A DNA stretch of 64,000 nucleotides from Myxocyprinus asiaticus (lineage: Eukaryota > Chordata > Actinopteri > Cypriniformes > Catostomidae): NCBI RefSeq assembly GCF_019703515.2, contig NC_059372.1, positions 27,995,431 through 28,059,430 of the forward strand, read 5' to 3'. Below, in pieces: positions 1 through 11,100 of this stretch. The translations under genes and the position numbers were made by a program. Within the stretch, counting starts at the first letter, position 1; each line of letters opens with the position of its first letter. The notes beneath the pieces are model-generated. The model saw only the letters and a program-made list of their open reading frames with translations, did not search any database and was not told where the DNA came from.

Positions 1-137
1 AGGTTAGAAACACAGCCTAATATTTCTCGCATAATCTCAGCAACCGTCCTGTTCTTGTATACCTTTACTCATGGATTAAATTAATCATGGCTTTGAATAG
101 TGTATTACTACTATGGCATTGGTAACTAAGAACTATC

Positions 138-930
138 AGGTGTGTTCGATTAAATGCAGCGCTGCACAGATCAGTCGGTGCCGGACTTGAAGCAGTGCAT
201 GTCTGTTAGAAATTTTGTCTGACATTAGGTGTGACATATGCCATCAAAGAACCATGAGACGAGACTTGCCGGCTGAGTCAGGCGGTGCAGTTGGTCCAAA
301 GTGGCTGCACAAGTTTTGACGGTGACACAACTTTCTCGCGATTGGCCAGACTCACCAATTACAACGATGACATGGGCTTCATGGGTTGAGTTTGGAATGT
401 CATACTACCCATATTACTCTTACTACTACTGCCAAATCAGTTTACTATTATGGTAGTAGGCCAATATCAAAGTGTTTATTCTGACACGTTCAGTTCCGCT
501 TAACTCACAGATCTGTGCTTTATAACAGTACAAATCACTTTTCATGTAATCTAATCTTATATTTCATGTTTATTCATAAAAACATTTCAAAATGATTAAA
601 CTCTGACTCCTTTATTGTTTTTAATATAATCTAGTCTTATATTGGACTTTCTTCTTGTGCACAAAGGCATTGTATTAAGCAGCACGTAACTGAAATGTAT
701 TAATAATGTATAATTCAAGCATCTGTCTTTCTGAATTTCTATCGCCACCACTTTGTCTTCAATAAATAAAGCAAACATTGTATGATCTGCTGTGACTGAT
801 GTAAGTTCAGCTCACAGCGGGAAGAACGTAGTGTCCAGCTTGACGGCTTTCTTTTCAACTCCTCCCCCGACTGCATCCGGCAAATCTAGCTGACGGTTAA
901 GGCGAGGCGCAGTTGAAGTCGAACACACCT
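138..930. mobile_element. Candidate non-autonomous DNA transposon, 12-bp TIRs, ATC flanks
   Basis: AGGTGTGTTCGA at 138-149 is the exact inverse of TCGAACACACCT at 919-930. ATC abuts both ends (135-137, 931-933), a possible 3-bp target duplication as made by PIF/Harbinger-type elements. The 793-bp interior has no credible ORF. It directly abuts a truncated Tc1-like element on its right. Only the terminal match supports it. Confidence 0.4.
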
Positions 931-2075
931 ATCATGTTTGAATGATGCTGCAACCATGCCCCGTCGAGGCATGAACTCCACAAGACCTCTGAAAGTGTCC
1001 TGTGGTATCTGGCACCAAGACTTTAGCAGCAGATCCTTCAAGTCCTGTAAGTTGCGAGGTTGGGCCTCCATGGATCGGACTTGTTGGTCCAGCATATCCC
1101 ATAGATGCTCAATCGGATTGAGATCTGGGAAATTTGAAGGCCAAGTCAACACCTTGAACTCTTTGTCATGTTTCTCAAACCATTCCTGATCAATTTTTGC
1201 AGTGTGGCAGGGTGTATTATCCTGCTGAAAAGGCCACTGCCATCAGGGAATACCGTTGCCATGAAGGGGTGTACGTGGTCTGCAACAATTTTTATGTAGG
1301 TGGTACGTGTCAAAGTAACATCCACATGAATGCCAGGACCCAAGGTTTCCCAGCAGAACATTGCCCAGAGCATCACACTGCCTCTGCCGGCCTGCCTTCT
1401 TCCCATGGGGGCATCCTGCTGCCATCTCTTCTCCAGGTCAACAACACACACGCACCCGGACGTCCACAGACCAGGCCACCTTCTTCCATTGCTTCATGGT
1501 CCAGTTCTGATGCTCACATGCCCATTGTAGGTGCTTTCGGCGGTGAACAGGGGTCAGCATGGGCACTCTGATCAGTCTGTGGCTATGCAGCTCCATATGC
1601 AGCAAGTTTCGATGCACTGTGTGTTGTGACACCTTTCTGTCATGGCCAGAATAAAGTTTTTCAGCAATTTGTGCTACAGTAGCTCATCTGTGGGATCGGA
1701 TCAGATGGGCTAGCCTTTGCTCCCCAAGCACATCAGTGAGTCTTGGGCGCCCATGACCCTGTCGCCGGTTCACCGGTTGTCCTTCCTTGGACCACTTTTG
1801 GTAGGTACTAGCCACTGCATACCGGGAACACTCCACAATACCTGTCGTTTTGGAGATGCTCTGACCCAGTCGTCTAGCCATCACAATTTGGCCCTTGTTA
1901 AAGTTGCTCAGATCCTTACACTTGCCCATTTTTCCTGCTTTCAACACATGAAATTCAAGAACTGACTGTTCACTTGCTGCCTAATATACCCCCCCACTTG
2001 ACAGGTGCCATTGTAACGAGATAATCAGTGTTATTCACTTCACCTGTCAGTGGTTTTAATGTTGTGGCTGATCAG
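931..2075 (-). mobile_element. Tc1-like element (family B), truncated, dead transposase
   Basis: Read on the minus strand, the element starts at its TIR (...GTTGTGGCTGATCAG, ending 2075 before TA). It encodes, in several frames, [20 protein letters not shown] (helix-turn-helix region, 1684-1947), a DNA-binding linker, GRGSVMLWAMFCWETLGPG and finally PDLNPIEHLWD (886-1152). Frameshifts and stops separate the pieces. The 3' TIR is missing and the copy ends near 931. It is the same family as 37564-39230. Confidence 0.8.
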
Positions 2076-2149
2076 TATATATTAAATCATGAGCACTTAC
2101 ATGAGATTTTAAGACTTCAGTAAAATGAGTAACCTTATGAAAGCTATTT

Positions 2150-2297
2150 TATTCTGCATGGAAAGTGTCCCCTCATGGGGACTGCCATGATAGGATCACA
2201 CGACCAGCGGAATGGTGCTCGCTTAATCTCCGCCATCAGTGTAAGTCCAAGATGACATGAACAAAAACTTGCTGAGTGCACCTTTAAAGTTTAAGAA
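2150..2297 (-). repeat. Half copy of the GAGTGCACCTT MITE
   Basis: The right end GAGTGCACCTTTAAA and the internal block CATCTTGGACTTACACTG (on the minus strand) match the complete element at 47440-47817. The other half is lost or too diverged to see. Confidence 0.55.
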
Positions 2298-2329
2298 TGT
2301 AAATTTTTCAATGTTAAAATACTTATATT

Positions 2330-2590
2330 CTAGTTTAATATGCAGAGACAACTATAAGTAAGCCATTCATAACTTAATTTTGTCAAACCGTAAACACTGT
2401 GTCTCTGTAGCACTATAAAAATTCCTGTGTTTGTTTTGAGGGACCTGCTTAGACTCGCCCCCAACCATGTTGCTCAACCAATGGCGTTAGTTGGGGGTGG
2501 GGCTATCTGATTGTTTGAACTGAAGATGAAGGACATATTCAGAAAACATTGTTTATTTTTGCAAGTCTGTTTGATGGTGCTAGTGTCAGA
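2330..2590 (+). repeat. Dispersed repeat, copy 1 (unclassified)
   Basis: Starts TTAATATGCAGAGACA, continues through a CTCAACCA...GGGGTGGG(G/A)CTAT block and ends at TTTTTGCAA(G/T)TCTGTTTG(A/G)TG. The same order of blocks recurs at 4425-4690, about 70-75% identical by eye. No terminal inverted repeats, poly(A) tail or tRNA boxes were seen. Confidence 0.55.
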
Positions 2591-2812
2591 GAAATTAATT
2601 CAGCTTTAAATAATGCTTCAAATAAATACACACACTCTGAAGACACCATTAAACTACTAGGTATACAACATTTCTGGATTATTTGTAGTAAGTTTGCATG
2701 TGTCAGTCAGGCTGATAATCAGCAAAAAAGAAATAACAAGAAAAGGAAAAAGCTGCTATTTGTACCATGGCAAAAAATATTTGAAAAAGTTGAAAAGTGA
2801 AACTTATTACAT

Positions 2813-2863
2813 GGTACTTCATGGCATAACCTTTAGATTCTGATGGTTATGCCATGAAGTACC
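2813..2863. repeat. Perfect 19-bp-stem hairpin
   Basis: GGTACTTCATGGCATAACC (2813-2831) is the exact reverse complement of 2845-2863, with a 13-base loop. It lies in fam120c intron 1 outside any larger element I recognise. Confidence 0.85.
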
Positions 2864-2928
2864 AAGTTTAGAAATATCTGTCTTCACTTCTTTTTGACCC
2901 ATGGTGTGTAGTGTTGTGTTCTCAGAAT

Positions 2929-3811
2929 GCATACACTTTAAATAATGTTGTATTCATTAACATTAGTTAACTACATTAGTTTATATGAACTAGCAATGAA
3001 CAATACTTGACAGCACTTTTTAATCTTGGTTAATTTAAATTTCAATGCATACTAATGTATTTTTTAAATGGAAAATGGTACGTGTTATCATTAGTTAGCC
3101 TAATGCATTATGGACAATCAATGAACAATTGTGTATTCATAAATAAACTAACCAATATTAGTAAATGCAGTAAAATATTGTTCATTATTTTGTTAATTAT
3201 ACCTAATGCATTTACTTACGTAAACAAATAAAACCCAGGGCTCAAGTGTTTTTCTGCTGGCCCAGTTGGACAAGTAGTTCAGATTTTTACTTGACCTGCA
3301 CAAAAAATGATAAATTGTCTTTTTAGCAATAAGTTTTTATATGTAAAACAAAGAATATATAAAGTAAAATAAAAGTTTTCTTTGCGATACATTAGCTTTA
3401 CAGGAAAATGATGGCATACAATGCAAAATATTAGGATAGTAATTGATTTTAAGTTTCATCCCATTCTTACTGATGCCTGAAAAGATGATCAAAGATAATT
3501 CTCACAAGATTGACAAAACCTCATCTATGTTAACCAGCTAGATAATGTTACCTTGGTCATAAGTTTAAATCAGCAAAATTTGCGCAACAGTGTTCAATAC
3601 ATCACAGAAATAAAAATAATTTGCAAGGCATAAAAACACATATACAAGATACAAGCGAAAGTAACATTCAGCAACAACGCAGCACTGGCCCAAAAGGGCA
3701 AGTGATATTTCCATCAAATGGCCAGTAATTCTGTCACACTGGCATCGGACCAGCAGGGCATTTTTATTGTTGAGCCCTGGATTCTTATTGTAAAGTGTTA
3801 CCTATTTTTCT
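2929..3811. mobile_element. Old TTAATGCATTAGTTAAC-type fish DNA repeat, interrupted
   Basis: 2929-3230 is the A/T-rich ATTAGTTAACTACATTAG / TGAACAATACTT / ATTGTTCATTA pattern of a very common cyprinid repeat. Its right terminus TTATTGTAAAGTGTTACC appears at 3785-3809, displaced by the hAT-like insert 3236-3779. The left terminus is degenerate (CATACACTTTA). Family recognition is from memory. Confidence 0.6.
3236..3779. mobile_element. hAT-like non-autonomous element (544 bp) inside the preceding repeat
   Basis: Ends are CAGGGCTCAA (3236-3245) and TTGAGCCCTG (3770-3779), perfect 10-bp inverted repeats. Insertion splits the older repeat between AAACC and TTATTG. A clean 8-bp target duplication is not visible. 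Confidence 0.65.
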
Positions 3812-3862
3812 ATACATAATAAATAGAAAAAATATTCTCTTTCTACCCTTTTCAAACTATAG

Positions 3863-5113
3863 GTGGTGCAGACCCTTGAGGACCATCATCAAGAGGTGCT
3901 ATCCTTGTACAGAGACTGTGGCTTTCAGGGTCTGATTGCACAGGACTCAGAGTTTGCGCTATGCAATGTCCCAGCCTATTTCAGCTCCCATGCCCTCAAG
4001 CTCTCCTGGAATGGCAAGAATCTGACCACTCACCAGTACCTGCTCTCAGAGGCTGCTCGCCAGCTCGGCCTCAAGACCCAGCACCTACCCATCTTTGCTA
4101 CTCTTCTTGGTAAGAGACCGATAATGCAATTTTTGACTGTGTTTTGTTGATTTAGCATTATTTTGTTCTTTGAATTAAACTGTTTCTCTCTAAATGTGGG
4201 TCTTCAAAACAGGTAACCACATTCTTCCAGATGAAGACTTGGCTGCCTTTCATTGGAGTCTGTTAGGCCCAGAACACCCACTTGCTTCCCTCAAGGTGCT
4301 CTTTTAAAAATTAAAATTTTGCACAGTTTGAAATATTTCCGGTCTTCATTGACAGCAGTTTGTGATATAGTACAATAGACTTTAAATTGAAGTGTGTAAT
4401 GTTGAAATACATTTTTCATATCCCAGCTTAATATGCAGAGACATCTCTATGCAAGCCATTTGTAGGTTGAATTGCCTGTAAAGTGTAAATCTACACCACT
4501 GTTGAAACATTGCTGTATTTGTTTGAGTGTCTAGACCAGCTCAGCACATTGGCTCAACCAGTGGTGTGAATTTGGGGTGGGACTATATGTTTGACCAATC
4601 AATGGAAGATGGGGAGAGTGTTTTTTAAAATCTGTTTGAAAATAATCATTATTTTTTGCAATTCTGTTTGGTGTTATATGTATTCGTATAACTTACCCTG
4701 ATCATAATTGTGTTTTCTTCTCTCTCTGTTCAGGTAAGGGCACATCAGTTAGTCCTCCCTCCCTGTGAGGTTGTTATCAAGGCTGTATCAGAGTATGTGG
4801 CATCAATCAAAGATCTTGGAAATTTGGATTTGGTGGCCAAGGATGTTTTCAAGCAGTCACAGGTAAAGCATGGCAGTGTAAATGCCCACAACATATTACT
4901 TCCATCTGCTCCTTTATATACTTCTACTGTTGTTCTGAACCGATTATATGCTTTTGTAAAAGAACACTTAATCATTCCATGTGGAACTCTCCTCTTTTTC
5001 TCATTTCCAGTCTCTAACTGAAGATAAATTTGAGAGGTTCAAGAAGGCAGTGGAGTATTTTTCAGCAGCCAGTAAACCAAGACCTCTCTCCATGGGACCT
5101 TCTCCTTACCTCT
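3863..5113 (+). other. fam120c: fam120c exons 2-5: end of the PIN/XPG-like domain
   Basis: Exons 2-5 encode the second half of the N-terminal nuclease-like region. Visible conserved blocks are QDSEFALCNVP, SSHALKLSWNGKNLTTHQYL, LGNHILPDEDLAAFHWSLLG and VRAHQLVLPPCEVVIKAVSEY. In active FEN1/XPG nucleases this region carries acidic metal ligands. Here the block reads as the family's non-catalytic version, so a nuclease reaction is not claimed. Exon 5 has two possible donors eight bases apart. GT at 5114 is chosen because it joins in frame to exon 6 as YLFPGFGPGQ; GT at 5122 would break the frame. Confidence 0.85.
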
Positions 5114-8100
5114 GTAGGTATAATGTGGTGTTTGCCGATCATGCACAGGATATACTGTATGTGAACTATATCTAACCTTTGACAGGCAAATTATTTTGTT
5201 GGTGGATCATCTACTCCTGTCTTTTGGATTAATTTGCAATATTCATTCTGTTGCAGTTCCAGGGTTTGGACCTGGTCAGTTCAGCGGATCTCCATGCCAC
5301 ATGGGGGCAATGCAGCCTGGTAAAGCTCAGGTAATTTTGGTCATAGAACCATTGGTGATTCTACTCACCAGCTTTCTTTTTCTAATTTTAAGTCTAATTT
5401 AACAGATTATCTTTTATGTTTGTTCTCAACAGTTTGGTCCACCCCAGGTGTCAGGTGTTAAGGTGCCTTATCCCGGTGGGCTCTATGGACCCAGCCCTGC
5501 CACTGGTCCTGCTCTTTTATGCCAGAACCCCACTCAGCCTCTGCAGGACTGTAACGATTCACTAGTTGGAAAAATGGGCTTTGCTGATTGGTCTGCTCCA
5601 TATGATTCCTCTCAAGGTGGCAGCCGACAGCCCAATCATCACACAGCTGCTCCCACAGGCCCTTCCCCCTCATCATCGTCGTCTTCAGATGGGGAGGAGC
5701 AAAATGACACCAGCACTAAGTGAGTCCACATGAAGCCTTTGCATGTACTTGTAGACCTGTTCTACACCATTATCTTGTCAATAATGTCAAGTTTGAATAA
5801 TTTTATTAGCAATCTGATTTATGATATTGTGAATATTATTATTTTGTTTTCAGTCATTTGGCTGACAAATCTTCAAGATGGGAAGATCCCGGTGGACGGG
5901 GAGGGGGTGCCTCTGGGGACGGCCACCATGGTAATGGAAGTGGGCCGGCCATCCCATCACTGCTGTCCATGCCAACACGTAGTCACATGGACATCACAAC
6001 TCCACCCCTTCCACAGGTCAGTGCTGAGGTGCTGAGAGTGGCAGAGCACAGACACAAGAGAGGACTCATGTATCCACAGATCTACCACATCCTGACCAAG
6101 GTAGGTTTGTTTTGTACTCCCCTAACCACAAGGGGTGTAACGATCCATCGATCTGGATCGATGCATCGATCCAATGACCAACGATCCAATGTCATCGATA
6201 CAACGCATAAATATCCATATAGAATTTTTTTTAAGATTACTCTCAAGTTATCCACGTCTGTACGCATTTCCGTCAGGCGATGAAGCAACCTAATTACATT
6301 AATTTGACTTTATGAGCGCTAAATATGCTTTTCATGTGGGGCACAAATGTGCGCAGGGTCTTGGAAGCCAAATTGTGCTCTGCTCTCCGTGCGGCATGCG
6401 CAGGCGTCAACCGGGCTTCCCACGAAATGCGAGCTCCATTGACAGGATCCATGAGAGCGCATCAACCGGGCACTTCTTAAAATGTGAGTTCTCGTGACAA
6501 ACGCAGAGCGGCTCACATGCGCGATTAATTCGGGCTTCCATCAATATCGTTGTGCATGCAACCCATTTGAATTTTACATGAGAATTTGCTATTTTAAAGT
6601 ACCATGCAGCAGTTCAACCATCATGTGAAACGTCTTGACAATGCCAACACTCTGAACAGCACTAACGAGGGAAAGAGAAATCACCTGCTCGGCACTAGCA
6701 TCAGTTATAAGACTTTACACATCTACACAGAATTTTTCATTACAACTGTGGAAGTTGTAGCCAAGAAAACCACAGATAGCACAGATAGTTGGAAACAAGT
6801 CATGGGTATGCAAGTATTTTGAATTGGACTAAACTGAAAAATGTGCTGTTATCAAACGAGTGATGATCACTTGTGTGTGACTTTATTTTTTATATTATTT
6901 ATCTGTATAATTTTTTTAGCATCTGAAGTACCTTATTTTGTTGTGGATCTCCCATTGTGTATACAGAGAGCTGAATAAAAGAATCAAATTATATTTGTTG
7001 CATTTGAGGGCAAAAAAAAAAAAAATGTAATTGATTGTATAAAATAGGCACATAATATCGGAATATCGATCGCACGCCCCTGAATCGAATCATATCATGG
7101 CAGACTTAATTATCGGCAAATATCGGATCACAGGCCAAGAGAATCAATATAAGATAGTATCGTGATTAAACGTTCGATTTACACCCCTACTAATCATAGT
7201 TGGTGGCTAAAAGTTTCAGATTTTTCATTTGATGCATTCCACACAGAAAGTTATTTTAGTGTAAGATTGCATTGTTTTAACTAGGAAGGGGTCATGATGG
7301 TTGATTAATTGTCCAGCAACTAGTGAGGTCAAGATTTAATTTAATTTATTTTTTTTCCATTTTGTTATTTTTAGTGGTGCTGCTTGGCTTGCTGTCAGTG
7401 TGCTTTAGCAATTTGAATGTTAAAACCGCAACGGAAAAGTTGCATATTTAAATTCATGCCCTTTAAAGTACTGCCACTACAGCCATTCACATTCAGATAG
7501 ACATCTTTCTGTTGCATCGCATATCACTGATGTTTGAGCGTCATGCCACGACCGGTGCATTTTTAAGAATTCTAGTCCAACTAGATGTTATAAATGTTTC
7601 TCAAAACCCCTGCATTCTGCTCCATTCTATTGCTCTTTGTTTAGCTGTTTTTGAACGCATATGTTAACGGCCCTAAAAAATTTGTCCGTTTAGGGTCAGC
7701 TGAACCCGAACCTGCCTAATGTACAGTTGTGCTCAAAAGTTTGCATACCCTGGCAGAAATTGTGAAATTTTGGCATTGATTTTGAAAATATGACTGATCA
7801 TGTAAAAAAAACTGTCTTTTATTTAAGGTTAGTGATCATATGAAGCCATTTATTATCACATAGTTGTTTGGCTCCTTTTTAAATCATAATGGGAACAGAA
7901 ATTACCCAAATGGCCCTGATCAAAAGTTTACATATCCTTGAATGTTTGGCCTTATTACAAACACACAAGGTGACACACACAGGTTTAAATGCCAGTTAAA
8001 GGTTAATTTCCCACACCTGTGGCTTTTTAAATTGCAATTAGTGTCTGTGTATAAATAGTCAATGAGTTTGTTAGCTCTCATGTGGATGCACTGAGCAGGC

Positions 8101-11100
8101 TAGATACTGAGCCATGGGGAGCAGAAAAGAACTGTCAAAAGACCTGCGTAACAAGGTAATGGAATTTATAAAGATGGAAAAGGATATAAAAAGATATCCA
8201 AAGCCTTGAAAATGCCAGTCAGTACTGTTCAGTCTCTTATTAATAAGTGGAAAATTCGGGGTCCTCTTGATACCAAGCCAAGGTCAGGTAGACCAAGAAA
8301 GATTTCCACCACAACTGCCAGAAGAATTGTTTGGGATACAAAGAAAAACGCACAGGTAACCTCAGGAGAAATACAGGCTGCTCTGGAAAAAGATGGTGTG
8401 GTTGTTTCAAGGAGCACAATACGACGATGCTTGAACAAAAATGAGCTGCATGGTCGAATTACCATAAAGAAGCTAATGCCATAAAAAAGCCCGGTTACAA
8501 TATGCCCGACAACACCTTGACACGCCTCACAGCTTCTGGCACACTGTAATTTGGAGTGACGAGACCAAAATAGAGCTTTATGGTCACAACCATAAGCGCT
8601 ATGTTTGGAGAGGGGTCAACAAGTATTGTGCTCCTTGAAACAACCACACCGTCTTTTTCCAGAGCAGCCTGTATTTCTCCTGAGGTTACCTGTGCGTTTT
8701 TCTTTGTATCCCGAACAATTCTTCTGGCAGTTGTGTCTGAAATCTTTCTTGGTCTACCTGACCTTGGCTTGGTATCAAGAGATCCCCGAATTTTCCACTT
8801 CTTAATAAGTGATTGAACAGTACTGACTGGTATTTTCAAGGCTTTGGATATCTTTTTATATCCTTTTCCATCTTTATAAAGTTCCATTACCTTGTTACGC
8901 AGGTCTTTTGACAGTTCTTTTCTGCTCCCCATGGCTCAGTATCTAGCCTGCTCAGTGCATCCATGTGAGAGCTAATAAACTCTAATAAAAAGTGACTATT
9001 TATACACAGACACTAATTGCAATTTAAAAAGCCACAGGTGTGGGAAATTAACCTTTAATTGCCATTTAAACCTGTGTGTGTCACCTTGTGTGTCTGTAAC
9101 AAGGCCAAACATTCTAGGGTATGTAAACTTTTGATCAGGGCCATTTGGGTGATTTCTGTTATCATTATGATTTAAAAAGGAGCCAAACAACTATGTGATA
9201 ATAAATGGCTTCATATGATCACTATCCTTAAATAAAAGACAGGTTTTTTTGCATGATCAGTCATATTTTCAAAATCAATGCCAAAATTTCATAATTTCTG
9301 CCACAGTATGCAAACTTTTGAGCACAACTGTATACAGGGATTCCTATATTAGTTAAGTAGTCATTTATGCAACTCACCGAATAGTTGATTAAAAAAAATA
9401 TGTGGTGGTGTAATTTATGCATGGATATTTTCAGCCATTTTACTGGCAGCTATATTGTAATATTTTATCTGTTACTAACGTCACAACATGATACATTTTT
9501 ACAACATCAGATTTTTGATATTTTGAAACAATTCATGGCACTAATGATGAGTTATCTATTTCCTGTTATTAAAAAGTTTAACTTGGGATGCAAATTAGGG
9601 ATGCACCGATACTACTTTTTCTCCGATATCGGAAATCTCAGTATCAGCCGAAACCGATCCCGATCTGATACCAGTTTTATTTTTTATTTTTTTGCATAAT
9701 CAGTTTAGAATATCTTTACCTTATTTTGTGGAACTAATTGGGTGTGCTCTAAATATATAAAGAAACACAAACATCTAACTACACATTATTTCAATATAAA
9801 TGTATAGTTTATTAAGAAACACTTTATTATTAACTAGTATACTGGATATTGTAGCAGCAAAATTAACAGTAATTCCAGTCTTCAAGTCATCAGTAGAAAA
9901 GAAACCAGTGTTTTATTTTTGCTTTTATTTATTTATTTTTTCAAAAATGTTCAATTTGTATCTGGACTTTAAAGGATTCAGATCTCTTTTTTGTTCAATT
10001 TAGTTATAAGACATCAGCTCACTTTTCATTCACAGTTATTTTTTGGAATCCATTCAACCTAAATATTATAAATTGTAAAAAAATACGAATGATGACAATA
10101 ATAATAAATTATTAATATTATTATTATTGACTTTAATAATATATTTAACCTTTTAAACCGTCACGCTTTTGACATTCTGAACTCTCCAGGAAGTCCTGTA
10201 TGTGTGTGTTTGTAGGCAAGTTCACAGTAGTTTAATTTGCTTCTTATTCAAATTCTGGTAAAATGCACCTCCGGTGCTGTTCTAAATGCATTTTATAAGT
10301 GAACCGAACTATTGAGCATCTACATCTGAGATGTTGTTCGTGAGTAGTGCTCAAATATTGCGCACCGCGTGAAGGCTAAAAATAGCCGTGAGTGAATCAC
10401 CCTTGGCTGCGTGTGCTTATGTGTGTGTCAGCAGAGCAGCACCATTCACTAACGCACTGTGCGTGCATACTATATTACTATAAAATATAAAATACTATTT
10501 ACTTATTAAACACAGCCTATTGTGATTCACAGAGCTATCGCATGTCTTCAAGTGGCTTTGAATAAAATGCACAAGTCATATGAAGAACTTTAATGGTGCT
10601 TTTATGTCATTTTTTGAGCTTGACAGTAACAAACAGGACTAACGCACAGTATCGGATTTGGATCGGGTTTGTTGGACCGATACCTGATCTGTTTAAAAAC
10701 GTCAGTATCGGAACCGATACAGATCCAGGTATCAGATCGGTGCATCCCTAGCACAAAGCAGCTAATAATACCTGTTTTATGTGCTTGAATCTCTCACTTA
10801 ATTTCTATTGCTCACCACCTCTCTTTCTCTACTATCACTTCTCAGGGGGAGATGAAGATGCCAGTGTGTATAGAGGACGAGTGCAACCCCGACCTGCCTC
10901 CTGCTTCTCTACTTTTCCGTTCTGCCCGCCAGTATGCCTACGGAGTGCTGTTCAGTTTGGCTGAGACCCAGCGAAGACTGGAGAGATTGGCTATGCGCAA
11001 GCGCAGTCCTGTTGACGGTGAGAGGAGTGGAGAGAACATAGACATTGGGTAGATGCGACTGTAGAGCTAGATTAGTTGCAGATAATTTCTCTTGATTTCT

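Larger units (their letters stand above)
7724..9330. mobile_element. Fold-back Tc1-like element with TA duplication
   Basis: TA (7722-7723 and 9331-9332) flanks CAGTTGTGCTCAAAAGTTTG and its inverse. The whole left arm 7724-8422 is repeated in inverse orientation at 8623-9330 (about 700 bp, roughly 95% identical by eye). Each arm carries TIR, 5' leader and the N-terminal part of the transposase, and the 200-bp centre continues the + copy to WSDETKIELYGHNHKR. The C-terminal half of the transposase is absent on both strands, so the element keeps a normal 1.6-kb Tc1 length but codes for no complete enzyme. Confidence 0.88.

Noticed and set aside
5114..5123. Alternative donor GTATAA for fam120c exon 5
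   Set aside because: Using it adds eight bases and shifts the frame into exon 6. The GTAGGT donor at 5114 keeps the family reading PYLFPGFGPGQ.
6604..6822. 72-codon frame in the hAT element as a transposase remnant
   Set aside because: No hAT dimerisation or zinc-finger motif is visible. The length is ordinary for random sequence.
9588..10758. 8-bp target duplication for the TAGGGATGCACCGAT element
   Set aside because: Flanks ATGCAAAT and GCACAAAG do not align at the element edges, so the element is kept but the duplication is not claimed.
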